From positions 806,001 to 870,000 of the forward strand of contig NZ_FPCI01000002.1 of the NCBI RefSeq assembly GCF_900116385.1: a DNA stretch of 64,000 bases. Direction: 5' to 3'. The first letter of the stretch is position 1. Each line of letters starts with the position of its first letter. The DNA comes from Pseudoxanthomonas sp. YR558 (GTDB lineage: Bacteria; Pseudomonadota; Gammaproteobacteria; Xanthomonadales; Xanthomonadaceae). Below the pieces are notes generated by a model that did not search any database, was not told the origin of the DNA, and saw nothing but the letters and a program-made list of their open reading frames with translations. The position numbers and the translations under genes were made by a program. Shown in pieces: positions 1 through 9,207 of this stretch.

Positions 1-149
1 ATTTCGACCTGCGCCGCAAGAACCAGCGCCCCGGCCGCAACCCGAAGACCGGCGAGGAAATCCCGATCTCGGCCCGGACCGTCGTGACGTTCCGGCCGGG
101 CCAGAAACTCAAGGAGCGGGTGGAAACGTATGCTGGATCCGGGCAGTAA
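1..149 (+). CDS. ihfA: Integration host factor alpha subunit, 3' end only
   Basis: The first codons of the window are the last 48 residues of a DNA-bending HU/IHF-family protein, beginning [20 protein letters not shown] and ending AGSGQ before a TAA stop. The arm motif [10 protein letters not shown] followed by [19 protein letters not shown] is typical of IhfA. IHF is a heterodimer that bends DNA at specific sites in transcription, replication and recombination. The start lies outside the window. The last 20 bases overlap the start of the MerR-family gene, so the two are probably co-transcribed; pheT is the usual upstream neighbour but is not visible here. Confidence 0.93.
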   Translation, partial: FDLRRKNQRPGRNPKTGEEIPISARTVVTFRPGQKLKERVETYAGSGQ

Positions 150-486
150 CCGCGAGCTTCCGCCGATCCCGGCCAAGCGCTACTTCACCATCGGTGAGGT
201 CAGCGAACTCTGCGACGTGAAGCCTCACGTGCTGCGTTACTGGGAGACCGAGTTTCCCAGCCTGGAACCGGCCAAGCGCCGCGGCAACCGCCGTTACTAC
301 CAACGCCACGACGTGCTGATGGTGCGCCAGATCCGCAGCCTGCTGTACGAACAGGGCTACACCATCGGCGGCGCCCGCCTGCGCCTGGAAGGCGAGGGCG
401 CGAAGCAGGAAGCCGCGCTGAGCCACCAGATCGTGCGCCAGGTGCGCATGGAGCTGGAAGAAATCCTGCAGTTGTTGCGTCGCTGA
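130..486 (+). CDS. MerR-family transcriptional regulator downstream of ihfA
   Basis: A 118-residue MerR-type DNA-binding protein. An N-terminal winged helix-turn-helix starts at about residue 18 ([20 protein letters not shown], then WETEF), followed by the wing (RRGNRRYY) and a long coiled-coil helix up to the C-terminus ([10 protein letters not shown]). There is no cysteine-bearing effector loop, so it is not a metal sensor of the MerR/CueR type. An ihfA-merR order is familiar from pseudomonads and xanthomonads. The ATG lies inside the ihfA 3' end (20-bp overlap), which points to translational coupling. The target genes are unknown. Confidence 0.88.
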   Translation: MLDPGSNRELPPIPAKRYFTIGEVSELCDVKPHVLRYWETEFPSLEPAKRRGNRRYYQRHDVLMVRQIRSLLYEQGYTIGGARLRLEGEGAKQEAALSHQIVRQVRMELEEILQLLRR

Positions 487-502
487 GCGCGCCGCACGCG
501 CC

Positions 503-532
503 TAGGAATGGGCGCGGCAATGCCGGTATAAT
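503..532 (+). promoter_or_regulatory. Promoter of tRNA-Pro
   Basis: A perfect TATAAT (527-532) lies 28 bases before the tRNA, with a weak -35 (TAGGAA, 503-508) 18 bases upstream. The GC-rich stretch after the -10 (CAGCGCCC) resembles the discriminator of stable-RNA promoters that are sensitive to the stringent response; that last point is inference. Confidence 0.65.
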
Positions 533-559
533 CAGCGCCCGCCTCACGGCGGACCCATC

Positions 560-636
560 CGGGGTATAGCGCAGCCTGGTAGCGCACTTGTCTGGGGGAC
601 AAGTGGTCGTCGGTTCAAATCCGGCTACCCCGACCA
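560..636 (+). tRNA. tRNA-Pro (anticodon GGG)
   Basis: A 77-base tRNA with encoded CCA. The acceptor arms CGGGGTA and TACCCCG pair fully, the anticodon stem is CTTGT/ACAAG, and the 7-base loop CTGGGGG puts GGG at 594-596. The T-arm has GGTTCAAATCC. GGG reads CCC and CCU proline codons. It has its own promoter and a terminator just downstream. Confidence 0.97.
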
Positions 637-658
637 ATTCGCGGCATCTGTCGCACGA

Positions 659-684
659 AAGCCCGCCTTGCGGGCTTTTTTGTT
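659..684 (+). terminator. Rho-independent terminator of tRNA-Pro
   Basis: An 8-bp stem AAGCCCGC/GCGGGCTT with a 3-base loop is followed by a T run interrupted by one G (TTTTTTGTTT), 23 bases after the CCA end of the tRNA. Confidence 0.88.
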
Positions 685-727
685 TCTTTCACGAGACAAA
701 CGCAGAGGCGCTGGTTAGGATCGCCGC

Positions 728-1198
728 ATGCCGACGCGCGCCGACGAACTGATCCAGACCCTGCAGCTGATGCCGCACCCCGAGGGCGGCTACTTCCGGC
801 GCATCTACGAGTCGGCCAAGCGCACCGAAGTGAATGGCATCGAGCGGCCAACGCTCACCGCCATCAAGTTCCTGCTGCCCGCCGGGGTAACCAGTCGCTG
901 GCACCGCGTCGATGCGACCGAGGTCTGGGACTGGAGCGAAGGCGGGGCCATGGAGCTCTCGTTGTTCGATCCGGAGCAACGCACGCTTACCCGGGTCCAG
1001 TTGGACACCTCTGCGCGCGGCGGCCAGGCCAGCCAGGTAGTGCCCGCCGGGATATGGCAGAGCGCGCGTTCGCTCGGCGACTACACGCTGGTCGACTGCT
1101 CGGTGTCGCCGGGTTTTTCCTGGAAGGGGTTCGAGCTGATGCAGGCAGGCAGCGAGGTCGCCCGCCATCTGCTCGACGCGGGCGGCAAGGTCGCCTGA
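728..1198 (+). CDS. Cupin-family protein, DUF985 type
   Basis: A 156-residue single-domain cupin of the DUF985 (cupin_5) family. The hallmark HPEGGYFRRIYES lies at residues 17-29, followed by a metal-site-like WHRVDATEVWDWSEGG at about 58-73 and a C-terminal strand CSVSPGFSWKGFEL. Members are small beta-barrels of unknown activity; a yeast homologue (YML079w) was structurally characterised without a clear reaction. It is a free-standing gene between the tRNA-Pro terminator and a GumN-like gene. Function is not predictable beyond a small-molecule or sugar-binding cupin. Confidence 0.85.
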   Translation: MPTRADELIQTLQLMPHPEGGYFRRIYESAKRTEVNGIERPTLTAIKFLLPAGVTSRWHRVDATEVWDWSEGGAMELSLFDPEQRTLTRVQLDTSARGGQASQVVPAGIWQSARSLGDYTLVDCSVSPGFSWKGFELMQAGSEVARHLLDAGGKVA

Positions 1199-1286
1199 AC
1201 GGATACCCCCGGCGCATCGCGCCGGCATGATCGGCACGCTCGCTGCACGGGCACACTCTCGGCATCTTCCGCATGGAGTCGCCTGG

Positions 1287-2321
1287 ATGCGCGTGCCGCT
1301 TTACGGAATGCTGTGCCTTTCGTTGCTGATCGCTGATACGACTCACGCGCAGGAGGTTGAGTCACCTCCCGATGCGACCGTCGTGACGGACAAGGACGGC
1401 GTCATCGAGATGGATACCGTCGTGGTCGCCGGCGTGCAGCCCGGTCCGGGCCTGTGGAAGGTGCGTCATGGCGATCATCTGATGTACGTCCTGGGCACCC
1501 AGTCGCCGTTGCCGAAGAACATCACGTGGCGCTCCGATGAGGTTGATCAGGTGCTGCAGCTCACGGACGAGGTGCTGGCTTCGCCGGGCATCAGCGTGGG
1601 CTCCGATATTGGCTTCTTCCGTGGACTGACGTTGCTGCCTTCCGCGATGAAGGCCTCCAAGAACCCCGACGGACAGAAGCTGCAGGATGTACTGCCGCCA
1701 GAGTTGTACGCCCGATGGAGCGCGCTCAAGCAGCGGCACATGGGACGTGACGGGGGCATCGAGAAGAAGCGTCCGCTGATCGCGGCGTTCCAGCTTTACT
1801 CCGAAGCCCTGTCGGATGCCGGCCTGCGCGAGGGCGGCGTTATCGATCCCGTCATCACTGCGGTGCTGAAGCAGCGAAAGATGAAGCGCACGCCCACGCT
1901 GTTGGAGGTCAAGTTGGAGGATCCGCGTGGGGCGCTGGCGGACTTCCGCAAGGAAACACTCAAGCCCGAAGATCTCGCCTGCTTCAGCAAGACGCTCGAT
2001 GTCATCGAGGGCGATCTGCCACAGGTCGCTGCGCGTGCCAATGCCTGGGCGGTGGGGGACTGGCCGGCGCTGCGTTCCGGGGCGCGGCAGGATTGGCAGC
2101 AGGCATGCGCATCCGCCTGGTTCAACACCGAGACGGCGCGCAAGCGCGGCATTTCCGACATCGAAGCGCGCATGCAGGCGCGCTGGATGGAGGTTGCGGA
2201 AGGCGCGTTGCAGAAAAACCGGATCACCTTTGCCACCGTGTCGGTCTGGCAGCTGGTGAAGCCGGGAGGTTATCTCGCGGCCCTGCAGGCCAAGGGTTAC
2301 GAGGTCGAAGCGCCGGAGTGA
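1287..2321 (+). CDS. GumN/TraB-family exported protein
   Basis: An exported 344-residue protein of the TraB/GumN (PF01963-type) family. The family mark follows a spacer: LWKVRHGDHLMYVLGTQSPL, matching the usual 'lWkv..g....yLlGt.H' opening. I start at the ATG at 1287 because it yields a clean Sec signal (MRVPLYGMLCLSLLIADTTHAQ, with cleavage after AQ); an in-frame ATG 60 bases upstream adds residues ahead of this signal. In xanthomonads gumN sits beside the xanthan cluster, but this copy is isolated. The family is suspected to contain Tiki-like metalloproteases; activity here is not shown. Confidence 0.8.
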   Translation: MRVPLYGMLCLSLLIADTTHAQEVESPPDATVVTDKDGVIEMDTVVVAGVQPGPGLWKVRHGDHLMYVLGTQSPLPKNITWRSDEVDQVLQLTDEVLASPGISVGSDIGFFRGLTLLPSAMKASKNPDGQKLQDVLPPELYARWSALKQRHMGRDGGIEKKRPLIAAFQLYSEALSDAGLREGGVIDPVITAVLKQRKMKRTPTLLEVKLEDPRGALADFRKETLKPEDLACFSKTLDVIEGDLPQVAARANAWAVGDWPALRSGARQDWQQACASAWFNTETARKRGISDIEARMQARWMEVAEGALQKNRITFATVSVWQLVKPGGYLAALQAKGYEVEAPE

Positions 2322-2329
2322 TCCGGCGC
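2310..2329. terminator. Hairpin between the convergent gumN-like gene and dxs
   Basis: A perfect 8-bp stem GCGCCGGA/TCCGGCGC encloses a GTGA loop that contains the stop codon of the GumN-like gene. There is no T-tract on either side, so it is at best a weak or factor-assisted terminator serving the 21-base convergent gap. Confidence 0.4.
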
Positions 2330-2342
2330 ATTGCCGCAGGCG

Positions 2343-4250
2343 TCAGCCCGCGGCCGTCATCGCGGGCTGGCCGGCGCCCAGCTGAGACCAGCGCTTGAGC
2401 ACGCTGGCGCGGATGCCGGCGGCATCGATGCCGGCCTCGGCGAGCAGATCCTCGCGGCTGGCGTGGTGCTGGAACTCGTCCGGCAGACCCAGGTGCAGTA
2501 CGGGCAGCACGATGCCTTCGGCATTGAGCAGTTCGGCCACGCCGGACCCCGCGCCGCCCATCACCACGTTGTCCTCGATGGTGACGAAGCCCTGGTGGCT
2601 GTTCGCCAACTCAAGGACCAGGTCGCGGTCCAGCGGTTTCACGAAGCGCATGTTCACCACGGTGAGCCCCAACTCGCGGCCCACCTGCTCGGCCGCCGCG
2701 ACGGTCGAGCCGAACGCAAGCAGTGCCACGCGCGTACCACGCGCACGCAGGTCGGCCTTGCCGATCGGTAACGTATCGAGGTTCGATTGGAGCGCCACGC
2801 CAGGGCCCGTACCGCGCGGGTAGCGCACAGCGGCGGGGCCGTTGAAGTGGTAGCCGGTACTGAGCATCTGCCGGCATTCGTTTTCGTCCGCCGGTGCCAT
2901 CACCACCATGTGCGGCACACAGCGCAGGTAGCTGAGGTCCAGGTTACCGGCATGCGTGGCGCCGTCGGGGCCGACCACACCGCCGCGGTCGATGGCGAAC
3001 AGCACATCCAGTTGCTGGATGGCGACGTCGTGCACCAACTGGTCGTAGCCGCGCTGCAGGAAGGTCGAATAGATCGCGACCACCGGCTTGCTGCCTTCGC
3101 AGGCCATGCCTGCAGCCAGGGTCACCGCATGCTGTTCGGCAATCGCCACGTCGAAGTAGCGCTCGGGGTATTCCTTGCTGAAGCGCACCAAGCCCGAGCC
3201 TTCACGCATGGCGGGTGTGATGCCGAGCAACTTGGGTTCGGCCGCCGCCATGTCGCACAGCCAGTCGCTGAAGATGTCCGTGTACGTGGACTTCTTCGCG
3301 CCGCCCTTGCTGACCAGGCCTTTCTCGGGATCGAACGGGCCCACCGCGTGGTAACCGATCTGGTCGCCTTCGGCCAACTCGTAGCCCTTGCCCTTGGTGG
3401 TCAGGATGTGGAGCAGCTGCGGGCCCTTGAGGGTCTTGAGCGTCTTCAACGCGCCGACCAGCGCTTCGACATCGTGTCCGTCGATGGGTCCGGTGTAGTG
3501 GAAGCCCATCTGTTCGAACAGCGTGGAGGGCACGAACATGCCCTTCCAGTGTTCTTCCCAGCGGCGCATGAAACGGGCCGGCGGCTTCTTCTTGTCGCCG
3601 AGCAGCTTCTTGCCGCCCTCTCGCAACGCGTTGAGCGTGCGGCTGCTGCTCAGCCGCCCCAGCATCTTGGTCAGACCGCCGACGTTCTCGGAGATCGACA
3701 TCTGGTTGTCGTTGAGGATCACCAGCAGGTTGGGCTCGGGCTCCATGCCGCCGGCATGGTTGAGCGCTTCGAAAGCCATGCCGGCCGTCATCGCACCGTC
3801 GCCGATCACCGCGACCACCTTGCGGTCGTCGCCCTGCTGCGCCAGCGCGATGGCCATACCCAGCGCGGCCGAGATCGAGGTGGACGAGTGGCCCACGCCG
3901 AACGTGTCGTACTCGCTTTCCTCGCGCTTCGGGAATGGCGCCACCCCGTCCTTCTGTTTGACGGTATGGATGGTCTCCCGGCGGCCGGTGAGGATCTTGT
4001 GCGGATAGCACTGGTGGCCGACGTCCCACACCAGGCGATCGTTGGGCGTCTCGAACAGGTAGTGCAGTGCGACCGTCAGTTCGATCACCCCCAGCCCGGC
4101 GCCGAAGTGGCCGCCGCTGCGGCCGACCGATTCGATCAGGTAGCCGCGCAGTTCCTCGGCGATGGCGGGCAGTTCGGATTCGTCGAACTGGCGCAGGTCG
4201 GCGGGGATCTGGATCCGGGACAGGCGGGGGTAGCGGGCGGCGTCGATCAT
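2343..4250 (-). CDS. dxs: 1-deoxy-D-xylulose-5-phosphate synthase
   Basis: A thiamine-diphosphate enzyme of 635 residues that joins pyruvate and glyceraldehyde 3-phosphate to make DXP, the first step of the MEP isoprenoid pathway and a precursor for thiamine and pyridoxal. The N-terminal part holds [14 protein letters not shown] (substrate/TPP histidine) and the TPP-Mg motif [19 protein letters not shown]. The central pyrimidine domain has [15 protein letters not shown] with the catalytic Glu and [16 protein letters not shown] transketolase C domain follows. Length is normal. It is cytosolic and appears monocistronic, with no ispA or xseB adjacent. Confidence 0.97.
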   Translation of the reverse strand: MIDAARYPRLSRIQIPADLRQFDESELPAIAEELRGYLIESVGRSGGHFGAGLGVIELTVALHYLFETPNDRLVWDVGHQCYPHKILTGRRETIHTVKQKDGVAPFPKREESEYDTFGVGHSSTSISAALGMAIALAQQGDDRKVVAVIGDGAMTAGMAFEALNHAGGMEPEPNLLVILNDNQMSISENVGGLTKMLGRLSSSRTLNALREGGKKLLGDKKKPPARFMRRWEEHWKGMFVPSTLFEQMGFHYTGPIDGHDVEALVGALKTLKTLKGPQLLHILTTKGKGYELAEGDQIGYHAVGPFDPEKGLVSKGGAKKSTYTDIFSDWLCDMAAAEPKLLGITPAMREGSGLVRFSKEYPERYFDVAIAEQHAVTLAAGMACEGSKPVVAIYSTFLQRGYDQLVHDVAIQQLDVLFAIDRGGVVGPDGATHAGNLDLSYLRCVPHMVVMAPADENECRQMLSTGYHFNGPAAVRYPRGTGPGVALQSNLDTLPIGKADLRARGTRVALLAFGSTVAAAEQVGRELGLTVVNMRFVKPLDRDLVLELANSHQGFVTIEDNVVMGGAGSGVAELLNAEGIVLPVLHLGLPDEFQHHASREDLLAEAGIDAAGIRASVLKRWSQLGAGQPAMTAAG

Positions 4251-4396
4251 CGGGCTGGTATTGGTCTGGCCCGCTATTTTCCCCCTCTTGTGTGAAGCGG
4301 GGCAAGCAAAGAGGTGAAGCCGGCCGGAAGCCGGGTGCGGGGTTCAGGAAACTGCGCGCGCGCGCCTGCCGCCGCGGCGGTCGAAGAACCGCGGAA

Positions 4397-5050
4397 TCAG
4401 GCCGACAGCTTGGACTTCTTCGGCAATTGCGCCCTCAGGAACGCCATCTGGTCGGCCAGGATGTTGCGGTTGGACAGGATCAGGTGCTCGATCCAACTCG
4501 GCCGGTAGGGCACCGCCAGCAGCGGCATGTGGGCCTGCTGCGGCGTGCGGTTGCTCTTGCGCGAATTGCAGTGGAAACACGCCGTGACCACGTTCTCCCA
4601 CACGTCCTTGCCACCCTTGGAGATCGGCAGCACGTGGTCGCGCGTGAGGTGCGGGCGCGAGAATTCGTGGCCGCAGTACAGGCACAGGTGCGCATCGCGG
4701 GCGAACAACGCCGTGTTGGTCAGCGTGGGCGTCGGCGACAGCGCGTGCGCCCGTGCGTGCCCGCGAGAGGCCACGATGGGATGCAATTCGATCAGGCTTT
4801 GTTCGCCGGTCAGTCGGCTCAAACCGCCGTGCACGTGCAGGCAGGGCTCGCCGAGCGTCCAGGCAACGGCGCCGCGGGCGTACAGGCAGGTGGCGTCCTG
4901 CCAGTTGATCCAATCGAGTACGCGGCCATGCGCGTCGAGCGACAGCAGGCGGAGGGCAGCCGGGTGGGGACGCGGAGACGACGGGGGCGGGGCCGGTGGT
5001 TGCGGGAAACCGGCCTGGACCAGGTGAAGCTGAGCTCTGTCTGCTTCCAT
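4397..5050 (-). CDS. HNH endonuclease-domain protein
   Basis: A 217-residue protein whose C-terminal half is an HNH nuclease module: CLYCG zinc knuckle, TRDHVLPISKGGKDVWENVV (HNH core) and CFHCNSRK second knuckle, giving the pattern CxxC...H...N...CxxC. The N-terminal half (LLSLDAHGRVLDWINWQDAT) matches the 'restriction endonuclease-like HNH' proteins common in proteobacteria. I use the ATG at 5050; a TTG seven codons upstream is also open. No methylase, phage or intron partner is nearby, so it is probably a housekeeping chromosomal HNH protein of unknown target. The 150 bases before dxs hold no gene. Confidence 0.82.
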   Translation of the reverse strand: MEADRAQLHLVQAGFPQPPAPPPSSPRPHPAALRLLSLDAHGRVLDWINWQDATCLYARGAVAWTLGEPCLHVHGGLSRLTGEQSLIELHPIVASRGHARAHALSPTPTLTNTALFARDAHLCLYCGHEFSRPHLTRDHVLPISKGGKDVWENVVTACFHCNSRKSNRTPQQAHMPLLAVPYRPSWIEHLILSNRNILADQMAFLRAQLPKKSKLSA

Positions 5051-5144
5051 GGAGAAGCAGGTTATACCCAAATGTTGACGAAATGTGTATATCGCGCAGG
5101 TATTTCGTCGGGGAGCGCATAGTGCGCTCCCCCTGCGTTCCGCA

Positions 5145-6938
5145 TCAGTCGCCGAAGCGCGCGTCGTCCATCGCCATCAGCGTGTCCGCACCCGACTCGA
5201 TGGCGGCGGCGTGCGCCAGCGTGCGCGGCAGGATGCGGGCGAAGTAGAAGCGCGCGGTTTCGCGCTTGGCCTGTTTGAAAGCCTCGCCATGCGTGGAGGC
5301 ATCCGCTGCGGCCACGCTGCGCGCCCACCAGTACGCCAGCACCACGTAGCCGGAATAGAACAGGTAGTCGGTGCTCGCGGCGCCGATTTCCTCTGGATTC
5401 GTGGCTGCGCGCTCCAGCACCTTCTTCGTCAGGCCGGCCCACTCGGCGGCCTTCTGCTGCAGCGGATCGATGAACTCGCGCAGCATTGCGTCGTCCTTGT
5501 GCTGCTGGGCGAACGCATGCACCTCGGCGAGGAACAGCTTCAGGCCTGCCGCTTGGGTGGCCGCCGTCTTGCGGCCCATCAGGTCCAGCGCCTGGATGCC
5601 GGTCGTGCCTTCGTACAGGGTCGTGATGCGTGCGTCGCGCGCCAGTTGCTCCATGCCATGCTCATGGATGTAGCCGTGGCCGCCGAAGCACTGCAGTGCG
5701 TGGTAGGTGTTCTCGATGCCCCATTCGGTCTGGCACGCCTTCGAGATCGGCGTGAGGAAGCTGACCAGCGTGTCGGCCCGTTCGCGCTCGGCCGGGTCCT
5801 CGGCATGGTTGGCCACATCGATCAGGCTGCCGGCATGCAGCGCGAGCAAGCGGCTGCCTTCGATCAGCGACTTGATCGTCAGCAACATGCGACGCACGTC
5901 GGGATGCACGATGATCGGGTCGGCTGGCTTGTCGGGAAACTTCGGGCCGCTCAGCGAGCGTGTCTGCAAGCGGTCGCGCGCGTAGCGCAGCGCGTTCTGG
6001 TAGGCGCGTTCACTCAAGCCGATGCCCTGCAGGCCGACGCCCAGGCGCGCAGTGTTCATCATGGTGAACATCGCCTGTAGTCCCTTGTGAGGCTGGCCGA
6101 CGAGATAACCCTGCGCGCCGTCGAAGTTCATCACGCAGGTCACCGATGCCTTGATGCCCATCTTGTGCTCGATCGACCCGCACGACAGTGCGTTGCGCTC
6201 GCCGAGGGTGCCGTCTTTCGCCACCTTGAACTTCGGCGTGACGAACAGCGAGATGCCCTTCGGTCCGGGCGGTGCATCGGGCAGCTTCGCCAGCACCAGG
6301 TGCACGATGTTGTCGGTCAGGTCGTGCTCGCCAGCCGTGATGAAAATCTTGGTGCCGGTGATCGCGTAGCTGCCGTCGGCATTGGGTTCGGCCTTGGTCT
6401 TCAGCAGACCCAGATCGGTGCCGCAATGCGGCTCGGTGAGGCACATCGTGCCGGTCCAGCGGCCTTCGACGAGCGGCTTAAGAAAGACCTCCTGTTGCCA
6501 GGCTTCGCCGTGGTGTTTCAGCGCTTCCACCGCGCCATGGGACAGCAACGGAAAGTTGCCCCAGGCCAGGTTGCTGGCGTTGACCAGTTCGTTGAGCGGT
6601 ACGCCCATGGTGTGCGGCAGGCCCTGACCGCCGAAGTCGGGCGAGGCGGTCAGGCCTGTCCAACCACCCTCGACGAACTGTGCGTACGCCGCCTTGAAGC
6701 CCGGCGGCGTCGTCACGTCGCCGGTGGCCTTGTCCAGCGTGCTGCCGATTTCGTCGCCCACGCTGTTGAGCGACGCCAGCACGGTTTCGGAAAAGCGCGC
6801 GGCTTCGTCGAGCACCGCATCGAGGATGTCGCGCGTGGCGTCGGGATAGCCGAGTCGCTGGAAGAGCGGCTCGACGCCCAGGACGTCGTACAGGGCGAAG
6901 CGGATGTCGGTGAGGGGGGCTTTGTAGGACGCGCTCAT
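5145..6938 (-). CDS. Acyl-CoA dehydrogenase, FadE/DmdC-like, about 600 aa
   Basis: A flavoprotein that oxidises acyl-CoA to enoyl-CoA. The 597-residue length and the N-terminal YKAPLTDIRFALYDVL extension place it in the long subclass that includes 3-methylmercaptopropionyl-CoA dehydrogenase (DmdC). The FAD/substrate region TMCLTEPHCGTDLG is at about residues 158-171 and the catalytic Glu is in TLYEGTTGIQALDLMGRK. An acyl-CoA_dh_C-type tail follows (HAFAQQHKDD onward). The start at 6938 is chosen because the N-terminal family motif begins there; the open frame continues upstream into another gene. The substrate cannot be read from sequence; medium- or long-chain beta-oxidation is the default guess. 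Confidence 0.87.
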   Translation of the reverse strand: MSASYKAPLTDIRFALYDVLGVEPLFQRLGYPDATRDILDAVLDEAARFSETVLASLNSVGDEIGSTLDKATGDVTTPPGFKAAYAQFVEGGWTGLTASPDFGGQGLPHTMGVPLNELVNASNLAWGNFPLLSHGAVEALKHHGEAWQQEVFLKPLVEGRWTGTMCLTEPHCGTDLGLLKTKAEPNADGSYAITGTKIFITAGEHDLTDNIVHLVLAKLPDAPPGPKGISLFVTPKFKVAKDGTLGERNALSCGSIEHKMGIKASVTCVMNFDGAQGYLVGQPHKGLQAMFTMMNTARLGVGLQGIGLSERAYQNALRYARDRLQTRSLSGPKFPDKPADPIIVHPDVRRMLLTIKSLIEGSRLLALHAGSLIDVANHAEDPAERERADTLVSFLTPISKACQTEWGIENTYHALQCFGGHGYIHEHGMEQLARDARITTLYEGTTGIQALDLMGRKTAATQAAGLKLFLAEVHAFAQQHKDDAMLREFIDPLQQKAAEWAGLTKKVLERAATNPEEIGAASTDYLFYSGYVVLAYWWARSVAAADASTHGEAFKQAKRETARFYFARILPRTLAHAAAIESGADTLMAMDDARFGD

Positions 6939-6975
6939 GCAGGATCTCGAGATGCGGGAAGGGGCGGTGTGCGGC

Positions 6976-7452
6976 TCAGCGCAACACGCCGTCCAGGCCG
7001 GGAACAGGATTGAGGGTGTTGCGGGTATCGATGTCGAAGGTGCGGACCTTCTTGTCTTCAGGTGCTGCACTGGCAGTGCCCTTAAACGTGTAGGGCAGGG
7101 CACGGCGCCCGGCGAGTGCGTCGGCGACGACGATGCGCGCCGCGCTTGGTGGGCTGAAGGGCACGCTCACCACGTCGGCCGACTCGGGGCCCACCGACAG
7201 GGCGGGCGTGGCCTGCAGCGTGCCGACTGCCTGGTCGCCCACCTGCACCTCGACGTTCACGGTGTCGAAGTGCATCGGGATGCTGCTGTAGTTCTGCAGG
7301 CGCAACTCAACCACCCATTGGCCATCCGCCTTTACGGTCAGCTGCTGGATGCTGATGGCGGGGTCGGACACGCGTCGCACCATGCCGCTGCCGCAGCCCG
7401 CCAACAGGAGTGACACCAGCACCAGGCCCAGCAAGGGGATACGACGCATCAT
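6976..7452 (-). CDS. LEA14-like lipoprotein
   Basis: A 158-residue predicted lipoprotein. The signal MMRRIPLLGLVLVSLLLAGC has a clear lipobox (LAGC), then a beta-rich domain reminiscent of LEA14/WHy proteins (VELRLQNYSSIPMHFDTVNV, VEVQVGDQ), in which a hydrophobic 'intermediate-length side' strand pairs are typical. It ends 37 bases upstream of the acyl-CoA dehydrogenase start, so the two may share a transcript. The role is unknown; LEA14-like folds are linked to stress protection, but that is family knowledge rather than evidence here. Confidence 0.7.
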   Translation of the reverse strand: MMRRIPLLGLVLVSLLLAGCGSGMVRRVSDPAISIQQLTVKADGQWVVELRLQNYSSIPMHFDTVNVEVQVGDQAVGTLQATPALSVGPESADVVSVPFSPPSAARIVVADALAGRRALPYTFKGTASAAPEDKKVRTFDIDTRNTLNPVPGLDGVLR

Positions 7453-7536
7453 GCCGCGGCTCCATTATGGAAAGCGGCAGGATACTACGGCGTATGGCGA
7501 CTCGGACGACCGCGCAGGGCGGGTGGTCCGCCTCGA

Positions 7537-8988
7537 TCAGTCTTGCTGCACTGCGTCAGGCGTCCACACGAAGGTTGCCAGGCTGCGCGGAGGCAGGGTG
7601 TAGGTGAAGCGCGCGCCGCCCTGGTCCACCGAAAAGCGGCGCGCCTGCTTGGCGGCGTTGGTGACCAGCAACACCAGAGAACCATCATCGGCATTGCGAA
7701 AAGCCACGTTGTCCAGCTCGCCGCCGGATTCGGTGGAGGCGATGCGGTGCGCACCAGGACGCACGAACCGGGCGGCATGCGCCAGGGCGTAGTACTCATC
7801 GGTGCGGGTAATCGCGCCGGTGCGCGAGTCGATGGTCACCACGCCGCGGCAGGTATGGCAGCCCCCGGCGTAAGGGCCGTTGTTCTCGTCCAGCGCCAGG
7901 TTCCAGAACAGCGCACCGCGTGCCCAGTTCCGCGCGCTGCGGATGATGATGTTCTTCGCCTGCAGCGGCAGGCCACCGCTACGCACCGGCTCCCAGTCGC
8001 CGCCCGAGCACTCGGTCATGTAGGCGTCTTTGTCGGGAAACGCCTCGTGGACCGGCGACTGCGCCGTCACGTCGCCGCCATAGCAGTGCCATGCCACCGC
8101 GTCGACGTACTTGCCGGCGGCGGGGTCGGACAGCACGCCCAGTGGTTCCTCCGGTTTATCCCAATTGTGGTCCCAGTCGAACAGCAACGGTCCATTGCCA
8201 CGCTGCGCGATCATCGGGCCCAGGTGATCGCCGATCAGGCGCGCACGCGCGGGCGCATTGAGGCGCATCCCCGGATAGTCCTTCGGCTCGTAGTCGGGCT
8301 CGTTCTGCACGGTCAGCGCGAAGATCGGCACGCCTTCCGCTGCGTAGGCATCCACGTACTTCAGCAAGTAGCGCGAGAACGCGTCGTAGTACTGGGGAAG
8401 CAAGCGGCCCTGGATCAGGCTGTTGCTGTCCTTCATCCAGCCGGGCGCGCTCCACGGTGAGGCCATGATCTTGAGTTGCGGGTTGATGGCCAGCATCTCG
8501 CGCGCCACCGGGATCACGTCGCCACGATTCTGATCGATGCTGAAGTGCTTCAGCTCGGGGTCCGGCTTGCCGTCCGGCGTGTCATCGAGGCTGTAATGAT
8601 GGCGCGAAAAATCGGAAGCGCCGATGGTCAGGCGCGAGAAGCTCAGGCCCAGACCATTCCGCTCGCGGCCGAACAACTCCTTCAGCAGCGCATTGCGCTG
8701 ACCCGCATCGAGCTTGTGCTGGATCAGCCACGCGGACGAATCCGTGAGCGACGCGCCGAAGCCGACCATTTCCTGGAAACGTTGTGCCTCGTCGACGGCG
8801 ATCGCAAGTTTCGCCGCCTTGCCATCGCTGAAGCGCGTGGCGGCTGAAGGTTTCAATGTCGTCGCGTGATCGGCCGTGGTGATCCATACGGATACGTCCT
8901 GTGCGCGTGCAGGCGAAACCACCGTGGCGGCAACGGAGATGATGCCGGCAGCCAGCAGCTGTCGCTGCAGGGAAAAAAGTCGCGTCAT
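7537..8988 (-). CDS. GH30 beta-glycosidase (glucosylceramidase/beta-glucanase family)
   Basis: An exported glycoside hydrolase family 30 enzyme, 483 residues with a signal peptide ending SPARA. The (beta/alpha)8 core carries the acid/base Glu in LTVQNEPDYEP and the nucleophile Glu in DAYMTECSGGDWE. A C-terminal beta domain follows (GSLVLLVTNAAKQARRFSV). GH30 subfamilies act on glucosylceramide, beta-1,6-glucan or beta-1,3/1,4-linked glucans; the specificity is not readable. A strong Shine-Dalgarno (AGGAGG, about 10 bases upstream) fixes the start at 8988. It is divergent from a TonB receptor and next to a GH3 enzyme and a sugar MFS transporter, so a beta-glucan role is favoured over sphingolipid turnover. 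Confidence 0.9.
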   Translation of the reverse strand: MTRLFSLQRQLLAAGIISVAATVVSPARAQDVSVWITTADHATTLKPSAATRFSDGKAAKLAIAVDEAQRFQEMVGFGASLTDSSAWLIQHKLDAGQRNALLKELFGRERNGLGLSFSRLTIGASDFSRHHYSLDDTPDGKPDPELKHFSIDQNRGDVIPVAREMLAINPQLKIMASPWSAPGWMKDSNSLIQGRLLPQYYDAFSRYLLKYVDAYAAEGVPIFALTVQNEPDYEPKDYPGMRLNAPARARLIGDHLGPMIAQRGNGPLLFDWDHNWDKPEEPLGVLSDPAAGKYVDAVAWHCYGGDVTAQSPVHEAFPDKDAYMTECSGGDWEPVRSGGLPLQAKNIIIRSARNWARGALFWNLALDENNGPYAGGCHTCRGVVTIDSRTGAITRTDEYYALAHAARFVRPGAHRIASTESGGELDNVAFRNADDGSLVLLVTNAAKQARRFSVDQGGARFTYTLPPRSLATFVWTPDAVQQD

Positions 8989-9146
8989 GGTGGGGCCCTC
9001 CTGTAATGCGGATTCGATGCGGCGAATTCGCTCCGGAATCCGCGCTGGCGGGTGCTGCATTGCAGCGAAACAATTCATGTGAGTTGGAGTACGTCGAGCA
9101 AATTCAATCCTGTGCGCGCGCTGCGTCGCGGGATGTTAGGAATTTG

Positions 9147-9185
9147 TTGACACTGCATTTGAGCTTGTATATGACAGCGCTGTCA
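9147..9185 (+). promoter_or_regulatory. Promoter with LacI-type operator upstream of the sugar TonB receptor
   Basis: A perfect TTGACA (9147-9152) with a -10-like TATGAC 17 bases on (9170-9175) is overlapped by a perfect 14-bp palindrome TGACAGCGCTGTCA (9172-9185). The CG centre and size fit operators of LacI-family sugar repressors, and its place on the -10 fits repression. No LacI-type gene lies in the window, so the regulator is encoded elsewhere. The palindrome could also silence the divergent GH30 gene 184 bases away. Confidence 0.65.
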
Positions 9186-9207
9186 ACAACGGTCGGAGAG
9201 GGACCCT

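Noticed and set aside
200-637. Minus-strand open frame over the MerR gene and tRNA-Pro
   Set aside because: It runs through a complete tRNA and has no recognisable residues; it is a shadow of the plus-strand features.
5051-5144. A TTG-started longer form of the HNH protein and TATA-like stretches (TATACA, TATAAC) upstream
   Set aside because: The extra seven residues match nothing in the family and no Shine-Dalgarno supports the TTG; the AT-rich stretch is more likely promoter sequence, though I could not pair a -35 with it.
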